Shown here: positions 33,551 through 40,253 of the stretch, piece after piece
Layout of the letters: each line of letters starts with the position of its first letter
Numbering within the stretch: the first letter of the stretch is position 1
NCBI RefSeq assembly: GCF_014205115.1
Contig: NZ_JACHMW010000001.1
Span: 1,736,001-1,800,000, forward strand
Reading direction: 5' to 3'
Length of the DNA stretch: 64,000 bases
From: Micrococcus endophyticus
GTDB lineage: Bacteria > Actinomycetota > Actinomycetes > Actinomycetales > Micrococcaceae
Program-made: the position numbers and the translations under genes
Notes under the pieces: model-generated
What the model was told of the DNA's origin: nothing
The model's input: only the letters and a program-made list of their open reading frames with translations
Database searches by the model: none

Positions 33551-34036
33551 TTCGCGTTCTTGTGTGATCGCGTGGTCGATCATGCGATTCACTTCAGGCT
33601 CCGTGAGACCCTGATTCATAAGTGCCGCCAGGATGGTCACAAGTATGGTGAGTAGGGTCAGCGTGTTCGCAGTGCCCGGGGAACTCCACATCTGCGATAG
33701 CTTCGTGCCAAACCCAGGTCGAACTCTGTTGAGCGCCTTAGCGGTATCACGAATGACTTGCGTTTCAGACGCCCCATCTTGTAACTGCTCACGTGCACTT
33801 AGTAGCAGCCTGTGGGCCTCAGCATATGCCTCCCGCGTCCAGTCCGGGGCAGTCACGATTCGGGCGAATCCGTGGGAGTCAAAGTTGAATGTACCGTCTA
33901 GCACCCGGGCCATACGTCCGCACCTAGGGCAGCTCTCACGGTTGCCAATAAGCGTCACGGCGTTCGAATTGGTGATTCTGAACGCCCGTGATGGGAACAC
34001 GCCGCATAACGGGCACTGGGAGTAGACGGGCACCAT
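33455..34036 (-). CDS. Zinc-ribbon, single-TM protein at the right end of the element
   Basis: A 193-aa protein read against the other element genes. The N-terminus has two CxxC pairs (C8/C11 and C36/C39), a likely zinc ribbon. The middle is helical, and a transmembrane helix lies at about 122-139 (ANTLTLLTILVTILAAL). The C-terminus is acidic and Gly-rich. G+C is clearly lower than in the neighbours. Opposite orientation, a membrane anchor and position beside att are typical of accessory 'moron' or superinfection-exclusion genes; this is inference only. Confidence 0.8.
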   Translation of the reverse strand: MVPVYSQCPLCGVFPSRAFRITNSNAVTLIGNRESCPRCGRMARVLDGTFNFDSHGFARIVTAPDWTREAYAEAHRLLLSAREQLQDGASETQVIRDTAKALNRVRPGFGTKLSQMWSSPGTANTLTLLTILVTILAALMNQGLTEPEVNRMIDHAITQERESRANDDTPTGGGDNGHIADEGDEGESHKPRR

Positions 34037-34050
34037 GCGTGCAACTTATC

Positions 34051-34094
34051 AACACGAGACGGCCCCAGCCCTCCCGTCGGGGCCGTCTCGTGTT
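34051..34094. terminator. Strong hairpin upstream of the zinc-ribbon gene
   Basis: A 16-bp perfect stem (34051-34066 with 34079-34094), 12-nt loop, followed on the + strand by TTTCC. It insulates the gene from both sides or acts as an attenuator in its leader. Confidence 0.7.
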
Positions 34095-34447
34095 TCCGGG
34101 GCTGGTGTTCGACTGCGAGGAAGTAGGTAGGTGGTTGCCAGGCCCCTACGGGGCTAGCGGAGCCCTACGGGCCCAGGTCTCCCGGTCCCTCACTCCAGAC
34201 GACCCGCCGCCCTCCGCCCCAGCTCTGCGACATTCGCCCACGGCAACTAGACCCCCCGTGTTTCGGGGCGTCTGGTGCTATAGCCCTGGGATACGCCGTG
34301 CACTGGCGTTCCCTCGCCCGGCGGTTCGGGCGATTCGGGAGGGGTGTCACCGCGCCCTCATGATTGGCAGCACAGAGGGCTGTAGACGCTGGAGGCTCAC
34401 GCTGTGACCTCGTGCCGCCCACCGGTGTTGTGACGGTGGACAGGACG
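34095..34447. other. Region without a recognisable gene
   Basis: Frames in this 353-bp stretch do not read as convincing protein on either strand. Moderate G+C; no further structure seen. Confidence 0.4.
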
Positions 34448-34469
34448 CGGCCCCCGCGTGTGGGGGCCG
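34448..34469. terminator. Hairpin after the small membrane-peptide ORF
   Basis: An 8-bp perfect stem (34448-34455 with 34462-34469) lies 5 bp beyond the leftward ORF at 34475-34603. Confidence 0.5.
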
Positions 34470-34474
34470 GTGGA

Positions 34475-34603
34475 TCACATGGGGCCAGTCCAGAGGGAAG
34501 GCAGAGACAGCACGACAAAGCCCGCCACCGTGAGCGCTACCGATGTGGCGGCGCGGGTGACGGGCTGGAGGATGCTGGGGAGGGTACGGGTAGGCTGGTT
34601 CAC
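34475..34603 (-). CDS. Possible 42-aa membrane peptide
   Basis: A GTG-started leftward ORF encoding a polar N-terminus and one hydrophobic helix (ATSVALTVAGFVVLSLPSLW). AGGACG lies about 11 nt upstream and a hairpin follows the stop. Too short to be sure; no homology recognised. Confidence 0.4.
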   Translation of the reverse strand: MNQPTRTLPSILQPVTRAATSVALTVAGFVVLSLPSLWTGPM

Positions 34604-34634
34604 GGCGTCACGTCCTAACTCACGTGGTGTCCAT

Positions 34635-34668
34635 GCCCCGGGCGGCTGCAACCGCGCCGGGGCCTTTC
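34635..34668 (+). terminator. Hairpin near the right end of the element
   Basis: GCCCCGG (34635-34641) pairs with CCGGGGC (34657-34663), followed by CTTTC. Confidence 0.5.
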
Positions 34669-34686
34669 TGTCACCAAGTAGTCAGA
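34669..34686 (+). promoter_or_regulatory. Candidate integrase arm-type site, right
   Basis: Matches the left site at 25426-25443 in 15 of 18 positions, about 50 bp inside attR. Confidence 0.5.
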
Positions 34687-34736
34687 GGGTGCGCCGACCG
34701 TCCAGAATTCGCTAGATCATGCGGGCCGGAGGATAT

Positions 34737-34755
34737 TCCCCCCGTCTCCGCGAGA
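34737..34755 (+). other. attR core (19 bp)
   Basis: Exact copy of the tRNA-Ser(GCT) 3' end found at 25297-25315. Confidence 0.85.
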
Positions 34756-34790
34756 GAGGGCCGGAATCGTTCAGATTCCGGCCCTCTTCG
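34755..34790 (+). terminator. Displaced chromosomal terminator of tRNA-Ser(GCT)
   Basis: A 14-bp perfect stem (34755-34768 with 34774-34787), 5-nt loop, then TTC. It begins at the last base of attR, where the tRNA would end in an empty chromosome. Confidence 0.75.
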
Positions 34791-34971
34791 CATGTCCGGG
34801 ACGCAGCCCGGCCCCGCGGCGACGCGCCCTGCCCCCGCCTCCCGTTCGGCGTTTGGGGTGAGTTGTCGGGGGTCTGGACGCCCCAGACCTCCGACAGGTC
34901 ACCCGAAACGGTGGGGCGCGGGGTGAGGCGGGGTGAGGCGAGGCGGGGCGGGTTGCAGCGACAGGCGCGGG

Positions 34972-35844
34972 TCAGTCCTTGCCGCGGCGCTCGCGCATGC
35001 GGCGCAGCAGCTCGTAGGCCTCCGGCACCGAGAGCTGGGAGTGGCTGGAGAGCTGCACGGCGGCAGACTCGAGGTTGCCATCGCGCACCATGGCGGAGAG
35101 CTGGTCGCGCAGCCACGGCGGCAGGTCCTGGGAGGACAGCCGGACGGAGTCCATGCCGCGCATGACCTCCACCTCGAACGGGGGCTCCTCCTCGGCCGGC
35201 GCGGCCGACCAGTCGGCGGGCACCGTCAGGGCTGTCAGCTCGTCCGCGCGCGCCGGCTCCGACGTGCCCGGCCGGGGCTCGGTGCCGGACGCGGCGCCGT
35301 CGTCCACGCGGCCCTCCTCGGCGGAGAGGCCAGACTCGGCCTCGGGGCGCGGCTCGTCGTCCGCGGCGGGGTCGTCCGCCCCCTCCTCGACGACGTCAGC
35401 ACGCTCGGGGCCCTGTCGCTCGCCGTCCGTGGCCTCGTCGCGCGCGGGCACGGGCGGGGTCGCCCGGGTCCGCGGGTCGCGGACCTCGGCCTCCTCGGGG
35501 GCCTCCTGCTCGGTCGCAGGCACCGAGTACACCTGCGGGTGCACGGCGAGGGACTGCACGTCCATGACCGCGTCCTTCAGGCTGCGCCCGGTGTGGGCGC
35601 GGTAGTCCCGGACGGCCTCCATCACCCGGCTCTGGGCGATGTGCCCGTAGACCCGGCGGTGCGCGTCCTCGTCCAGCAGCGCGGCCGCCTGGCGGGCGCG
35701 CTCGGGTCCGATCTCCAGCGGGCGGCCGGAGGGCGTGCGCGGCTCGGCCGTCTGGCGATCGCGTGCCGCCGACATCCACCGGGAGACGGCGAACGCGAGG
35801 GCGCCGATGAGGACCACCGCCAGGACGGGGACGAGGTATTCCAT
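34972..35844 (-). CDS. Membrane-anchored hypothetical protein
   Basis: A 290-aa protein with an N-terminal transmembrane helix (MEYLVPVLAVVLIGALAFAVSRW). Then come an RARQAAALLDEDAHRRVYGHIAQ helical region, a long acidic low-complexity stretch (about 120-215), and a C-terminal helical domain (DLPPWLRDQLSAMVRDGNLESAAVQLSSHSQLS). No enzymatic motif. A TAGACT box 7 nt upstream sets the start; an earlier in-frame Met would add 31 Arg-rich residues. Monocistronic, next to the integrated element but with host-like G+C. Confidence 0.8.
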   Translation of the reverse strand: MEYLVPVLAVVLIGALAFAVSRWMSAARDRQTAEPRTPSGRPLEIGPERARQAAALLDEDAHRRVYGHIAQSRVMEAVRDYRAHTGRSLKDAVMDVQSLAVHPQVYSVPATEQEAPEEAEVRDPRTRATPPVPARDEATDGERQGPERADVVEEGADDPAADDEPRPEAESGLSAEEGRVDDGAASGTEPRPGTSEPARADELTALTVPADWSAAPAEEEPPFEVEVMRGMDSVRLSSQDLPPWLRDQLSAMVRDGNLESAAVQLSSHSQLSVPEAYELLRRMRERRGKD

Positions 35845-35851
35845 GCCCTCC

Positions 35852-35857
35852 AGTCTA
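35852..35857 (-). promoter_or_regulatory. -10 box (TAGACT) for the leaderless membrane-protein gene
   Basis: TAGACT ends 7 nt before the start codon. Confidence 0.5.
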
Positions 35858-35930
35858 GGTGCGCCCGCCGACGCCGGGGCGGCCGTCCGGAGCAGCCGGG
35901 GACGCCCCCGCCTACGGTTCCGCCGGAGCC

Positions 35931-35952
35931 GGGTCACAACTGGGTCACAGTC
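35931..35952 (+). promoter_or_regulatory. Tandem GGGTCACA repeat upstream of the deacetylase gene
   Basis: GGGTCACAACT and GGGTCACAGTC abut in an 11-nt register, about 130 bp before the lipoprotein gene. The spacing is PHO-box-like but the units fit that consensus only in part. Confidence 0.35.
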
Positions 35953-36078
35953 CTTCTCCGGGCGAGGGCCCCCGGCGTTCCTCCCCTAGGGTGGAATCAG
36001 ACCACCCTGCGCACCCCCGCCGCGGACGCCGTGGACGGGACGGGTCGCGCCTGCCACCTCCCCGAGCCAGGAGTCTGC

Positions 36079-37431
36079 ATGTCACTCCACCGTCAGCCCG
36101 CCCCGTTCCGCGCCCGTCGCGTGTGGGGGACCTCCGTCGCCCTGGCCCTCGTGCTGGCCGGCTGCGCCGCCCCGCAGGAGGGCGACGCCCAGGGCGCCGC
36201 CTCGGAGACCTCCTCCTCGTCCGCGCCTGCTCCCTCCGCCTCCGCCCCCTCCGACGCCGGCTCGGCGTCGCCGTCCGGTTCCACGGGCACGGACGCCTCC
36301 GAGACCGCCGCGGCGCCGTCGTCGAGCGCGTCCGAGGACTCCGCCGGTCCGACCGCGAGCGCCGACCCTGCCACTCCGCTGGCCGCGCGCTCCCACGAGG
36401 GCGTGCCCATGCGCGCCTACGCCGCGGACGAGCGGCCCCCGCAGTTCGTCCTCTTCTCCTTCGACGGCGGCCGCCAGGACGCCCGCTGGAAGACCTTCAT
36501 GGACGCCGCCGAGGACTCCGGCGCCAAGTTCACCGTGTTCCAGACCGGCATCAACCTCATCGAGAGCGCGAACCGGGAGAACTACGCGGCGCCGGGCAAC
36601 GAGCCGGGCTACGTCGGCACCGAGCTCGGTGGAGACGCCGCGGAGGTGGCCCAGCGCATCGGCAACATCAACGCCGCGCACGCCGCTGGCCACGAGATCG
36701 GCACCCACTACAACGGGCACCTCTGCTCCCCCACCCCGCACGGCGGCGACCAGTGGACCACCGCCGAGTGGGAGCAGGAGTACAGCACCTTCGAGGAGAT
36801 CATCACGGACCCCGGGGCGTTCAACCCCGGCAGCGCCCTCCCGGCCCTGGACATCACGCCCGAGGACATCAAGGGCGGCCGCCTGCCCTGCCTCGACGGC
36901 CAGTGGGACCAGCTCGTGCCGATGTGGAAGGACCACGGGCTCGTCTACGACACGTCCCGGTCCGCAAGCGCGACCGGCGTCGCCTGGCCCTACCAGGAGG
37001 ACGGCATCTGGCAGTTCGAGATGCCGATCGTCTGGTCCCCCGTGCTCGCCGAGCAGGGCAAGCCCAGCCCCCTGGTGATGGCCATGGACTACAACTTCTG
37101 GATCTCCGGCAACGGGGGCAAGGATGACCCGGCGGACACCGCCCGCCTCACCGCCTTCCAGCAGCGCACCTACAGCTACATGTTCTCCTCGGCCCACGCG
37201 GGCAACCGCGCGCCGCTGGTGTTCGGCAACCACTTCAACGACTGGGGCCTGAACGCGTTCAACCCGGCCGTGGAGCAGACCATGCGGGAGGTGTGCGACG
37301 AGCCGGACACCTACTGCGTGACCTACCAGCAGATGGTCGACTGGCTCGAGCTGCAGGACCCCGCGGTCCTCGAGGCCTGGCGCGCCCAGCCCCGCTCGGC
37401 CACCGGCGACGACGCGGCCGCCCTCGGCTGA
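36079..37431 (+). CDS. Polysaccharide-deacetylase-fold lipoprotein
   Basis: A 450-aa exported protein. The lipobox LVLAGC predicts lipidation near residue 30. A Ser/Ala/Pro-rich linker (about 35-100) leads to a NodB-like barrel: FVLFSFDGGRQDARWKTFMDAAEDSGAKFTVF has the strand-1 motif, with FDGG in place of the usual DDG of active deacetylases, and HEIGTHYNGHLC matches the HxxxH-type metal motif. The altered first motif makes activity uncertain. AGGAG precedes the ATG. Likely substrates are wall polysaccharides; monocistronic and ending in a bidirectional terminator. Confidence 0.85.
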   Translation: MSLHRQPAPFRARRVWGTSVALALVLAGCAAPQEGDAQGAASETSSSSAPAPSASAPSDAGSASPSGSTGTDASETAAAPSSSASEDSAGPTASADPATPLAARSHEGVPMRAYAADERPPQFVLFSFDGGRQDARWKTFMDAAEDSGAKFTVFQTGINLIESANRENYAAPGNEPGYVGTELGGDAAEVAQRIGNINAAHAAGHEIGTHYNGHLCSPTPHGGDQWTTAEWEQEYSTFEEIITDPGAFNPGSALPALDITPEDIKGGRLPCLDGQWDQLVPMWKDHGLVYDTSRSASATGVAWPYQEDGIWQFEMPIVWSPVLAEQGKPSPLVMAMDYNFWISGNGGKDDPADTARLTAFQQRTYSYMFSSAHAGNRAPLVFGNHFNDWGLNAFNPAVEQTMREVCDEPDTYCVTYQQMVDWLELQDPAVLEAWRAQPRSATGDDAAALG

Positions 37432-37462
37432 TCCGCCGGATCCCCCGGCGCCCCGCGCCCCT

Positions 37463-37493
37463 GACGGCCCCGGCTCACCGAGCCGGGGCCGTC
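37463..37493. terminator. Bidirectional terminator, deacetylase/MFS genes
   Basis: A 13-bp perfect stem (37463-37475 with 37481-37493), 5-nt loop. Its right arm encodes the last codons and part of the stop of the MFS gene. Confidence 0.75.
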
Positions 37494-38728
37494 CCGCGTC
37501 CGCGGAGCACGACGACGGCGATCGCCAGGGCGGTCAGGGCCAGCGCCACCACCATGAGCACGGTGCCCGTCCAGCCGTGGGACTCGTGGAACACCCCGCC
37601 CAGCCAGCCGAACAGGCTCGACCCGGCGTAGTAGGCCAGGTTGTACAGGGAGGTGGACTGCGCGCGACCGTGCGGCGCCGCCGTCCCGGACCACGCGGAG
37701 GCCACGGAGTGGGCGGCGAAGAACGCGCCCGTGGTCAGCACGAGGGCGCCCACCAGCACCGCCGGGTGCGGGACCAGGGTGAGGGCGGCGCCCGCCGCCA
37801 TGGCCGCCGTCGCCCCGGTCAGCACCGGGAGCCGCCCGAATCGCGCGGCCAGGCGCCCGGCGCGCGGGGACGACCACGTGCCGGCGAGGTAGGCGAGGAA
37901 GACGAGCCCGGCCGCCGTCGGCGCCCAGGAGAACGGCGGGCCCAGCAGCCGGTAGCCCACGAAGTTGTAGAGGGCCACGAACCCGCCCATCAGCAGCGCG
38001 GCCTGCAGGTACACCGCCACCAGCTCTGCGGACCCGAGGTGCCCGCGCACGATCCGCACGAGCCGGCCCACGGACGTGGGCGAGGGCGTGAACCGGCGGG
38101 CCTGCGGCGTGACCGCCAGGAACGCCGCCGTGCACGCCACCCCCACCACGGTGACGGCCAGCATGCCGGCCCGCCACGTGAACGCCTCGGCCACGGGCAG
38201 CGCGATGAGCCGGCCCGAGAGCCCGCCGATGGTGGTGCCGGCGATGTAGGTGCCGGCCGCCGTCGCCACGGCGCGCGGGGCCACCTCCTCCGCCAGCAGC
38301 GCCACCGCGAGCCCGGCCACCCCGCCGTGGGCCATGCCCTCGAGCAGGCGCAGGCCGAGCATCGCTTCGAAGGTGGGCGCCAGCACGCCGGCGAGCGCGA
38401 ACAGGCTCGCGGAGACCATGGAGACCACCATCGCCCGACGCCGACCCCAGCGGTCCCCGGCCATCGACCACGGGACCACGGACAGCGCGAGCCCCAGCGT
38501 GCCGGCGGACACCAGCAGCGCGGCGCGGTGCGCGCCCACGCCCAGGTCCGCGCTCACCAGCGGCAGCAGGCCCTGCGGGGAGTACAGCTGTGCGAACGTG
38601 GCCACCCCCGCCAGGAACAGGCCGATCAGCAGGCGCCGGTAGGCCGGGTCGCCGGGCGCCAGGGGCGCAGGGCCCGACGGCGGCACGCGCGGCGGGCCCG
38701 CGGGAGGGGGCTGAGGGGGCACAGGCAC
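37475..38728 (-). CDS. Major facilitator superfamily transporter
   Basis: A 417-aa integral membrane protein with twelve predicted helices. It has the MFS motif A between helices 2 and 3 (GDRWGRRRAMVVSM) and a related RLAARFGRLPV after helix 8. The YnfM/arabinose-efflux-like pattern (FAQLYSPQGLLPLVSADLGVG) fits a proton-driven exporter. The first 30 residues are Pro-rich and cytoplasmic. The GTG start is inferred from TACAGT 6 nt upstream; it is divergent from the phosphomutase gene by 39 bp. The substrate is unknown. Confidence 0.9.
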   Translation of the reverse strand: MPVPPQPPPAGPPRVPPSGPAPLAPGDPAYRRLLIGLFLAGVATFAQLYSPQGLLPLVSADLGVGAHRAALLVSAGTLGLALSVVPWSMAGDRWGRRRAMVVSMVSASLFALAGVLAPTFEAMLGLRLLEGMAHGGVAGLAVALLAEEVAPRAVATAAGTYIAGTTIGGLSGRLIALPVAEAFTWRAGMLAVTVVGVACTAAFLAVTPQARRFTPSPTSVGRLVRIVRGHLGSAELVAVYLQAALLMGGFVALYNFVGYRLLGPPFSWAPTAAGLVFLAYLAGTWSSPRAGRLAARFGRLPVLTGATAAMAAGAALTLVPHPAVLVGALVLTTGAFFAAHSVASAWSGTAAPHGRAQSTSLYNLAYYAGSSLFGWLGGVFHESHGWTGTVLMVVALALTALAIAVVVLRGRGTAPAR

Positions 38729-38734
38729 GCCGCC

Positions 38735-38740
38735 ACTGTA
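38735..38740 (-). promoter_or_regulatory. -10 box (TACAGT) for the leaderless MFS gene
   Basis: TACAGT ends 6 nt before the GTG at 38728. Confidence 0.45.
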
Positions 38741-38754
38741 TCCAGGCGGTCCAC

Positions 38755-38760
38755 TAAGAT
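38755..38760 (+). promoter_or_regulatory. -10 box (TAAGAT) for the leaderless phosphomutase gene
   Basis: TAAGAT ends 7 nt before the GTG at 38768; it is only 14 bp from the divergent -10 of the MFS gene, so the two promoters overlap. Confidence 0.55.
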
Positions 38761-38767
38761 CGGGCGG

Positions 38768-40243
38768 GTGACTACCTCGACCTCCTCCCTCGACCTGCAC
38801 GAGTCCTTCAAGGCGTACGACGTCCGCGGCATCGTGGGCGAGACCATCACGGCGGACAGCGTCCGCGCGGTGGGCGCCGCCTTCGTGGACGTGCTGGGCC
38901 TCGCCGGCGAGACCGTCCTGGTGGGCGGGGACATGCGCCCCTCCTCCCCCGCGTTCATGGCCGCCTTCGCCGAGGGCGCCACGCGTCGCGGGGCGGACGT
39001 GGTGGACCTGGGCCTGATCTCCACCGACATGCTCTACTACGCGGCCGGCGTGAAGCAGGCGGCGGGCGTGGTGTTCACGGCCTCGCACAACCCCGCCGAG
39101 TACAACGGCATGAAGATGGCCAAGGCCGGGGCCGTGCCCGTCTCCTCGGACACGGGCCTCTACGAGATCCGCGACGCCGCGCAGGCCCTCCTCGACGACG
39201 GGGAGATCCCCGCCGCGGAGGCCGTCGGCACCGTCACGCAGCAGGACATCCTGCCCGCCTACGCCGAGTACCTGCGCTCCCTCGTGGACCTGAGCGGCGT
39301 GCGCCCGCTGACCGTGGTGGTGGACGCTGGCAACGGCATGGCCGGCAAGACCACCCCCGCCGTCCTCGGCGACGCCGCGCTGGACGCCCTGCCCCTGCGG
39401 ATCGAGCCGCTCTACTTCGAGCTGGACGGCACCTTCCCGAACCACCCGGCCAACCCGCTGGAGCCGGAGAACCTGCGCGACCTGCAGGCCGCCGTCGTGG
39501 AGCACGGCGCGGACATCGGCCTGGCCTTCGACGGCGACGCGGACCGCTGCTTCGTGGTGGACGAGAAGGGCGCCCCGGTGTCCCCCTCGGCGATCACCGC
39601 GCTGGTGGCCCGCCGCGAGATCGCCCGCGCGAAGGCGGAGGGCGAGGAGACCCCCGTGATCATCCACAACCTGATCACCTCCCGCGCCGTCCCCGAGCTC
39701 GTGGCGGCCGACGGCGGCCGCGCCGTGGTGACCCGCGTGGGCCACTCCTTCATCAAGTCCGTGATGGCCGAGGAGTCCGCCGTGTTCGGCGGCGAGCACT
39801 CCGCCCACTACTACTTCCGCGACTTCTTCAACGCGGACACCGGCATGCTCGCCGCGATGCACGTGCTGGCCGCCCTGGGCGAGCAGGACCAGCCGCTGTC
39901 CGAGCTGGCCGAGGAGTACGAGCCGTACGTGGCCTCCGGCGAGATCAACTCGCAGGTGGCGGACAAGGACGCCGCCGTGGCCGCCGTGGTGGCGCAGTTC
40001 GCCCCGACCGTGGGCGCGGGGGCCGGCGAGGGCCAGGCTGTGCACGAGGACTTCGCCGGCGTGGACACCACGGTCACCCGCATGGACGGCACCACCGTGG
40101 CCGCCCAGGACGGCACCTGGTGGTTCAACCTGCGCCCGTCCAACACCGAGCCGTTCCTGCGCTACAACGGCGAGGCCCGCACCGCGGCCACCATGGAGGC
40201 CATCCGCGACGCCGTGCTGGCGATCGTCCGCGCCGAGCGCTGA
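38768..40243 (+). CDS. manB: Phosphomannomutase/phosphoglucomutase
   Basis: A 491-aa alpha-D-phosphohexomutase moving phosphate between C1 and C6 of mannose or glucose, supplying GDP-mannose or glucose-1-phosphate pathways. FKAYDVRG opens domain 1. The catalytic phosphoserine is in VFTASHNPAEYNGMK, the metal loop is AFDGDADRCFVVD, the sugar loop is GGEHSAHYYFRD, and the phosphate loop RPSNTEPFLRYNGEA is C-terminal. All active-site motifs are intact. Whether it acts mainly on mannose or glucose cannot be read from sequence; glgC elsewhere in the window would use glucose-1-phosphate. Confidence 0.94.
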   Translation: MTTSTSSLDLHESFKAYDVRGIVGETITADSVRAVGAAFVDVLGLAGETVLVGGDMRPSSPAFMAAFAEGATRRGADVVDLGLISTDMLYYAAGVKQAAGVVFTASHNPAEYNGMKMAKAGAVPVSSDTGLYEIRDAAQALLDDGEIPAAEAVGTVTQQDILPAYAEYLRSLVDLSGVRPLTVVVDAGNGMAGKTTPAVLGDAALDALPLRIEPLYFELDGTFPNHPANPLEPENLRDLQAAVVEHGADIGLAFDGDADRCFVVDEKGAPVSPSAITALVARREIARAKAEGEETPVIIHNLITSRAVPELVAADGGRAVVTRVGHSFIKSVMAEESAVFGGEHSAHYYFRDFFNADTGMLAAMHVLAALGEQDQPLSELAEEYEPYVASGEINSQVADKDAAVAAVVAQFAPTVGAGAGEGQAVHEDFAGVDTTVTRMDGTTVAAQDGTWWFNLRPSNTEPFLRYNGEARTAATMEAIRDAVLAIVRAER

Positions 40244-40253
40244 CCCGGCCGGC

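Larger units (their letters stand above)
25297..34755 (+). mobile_element. Integrated element in tRNA-Ser(GCT), phage-satellite-like, about 9.46 kb
   Basis: The element is bounded by an exact 19-bp repeat (25297-25315 and 34737-34755) containing the tRNA 3' end, and the integrase gene lies next to the left end. Cargo in order: integrase, small protein, Xis-like protein, three small proteins, RepA-like ATPase, repeat cluster, four or five small proteins, a 284-aa protein, HNH endonuclease, TerS-like protein and more small proteins, with one leftward gene near the right end. Large terminase, portal, protease, capsid, tail and lysis genes are missing. This matches a phage-inducible satellite that uses a helper's particles, though a decayed prophage or replicative integrated plasmid is possible. 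Confidence 0.85.

Noticed and set aside
34165-34518. 117-codon minus-strand frame near attR
   Set aside because: No ribosome-binding site, composition unlike protein, and it overlaps the better supported small TM ORF and hairpin.
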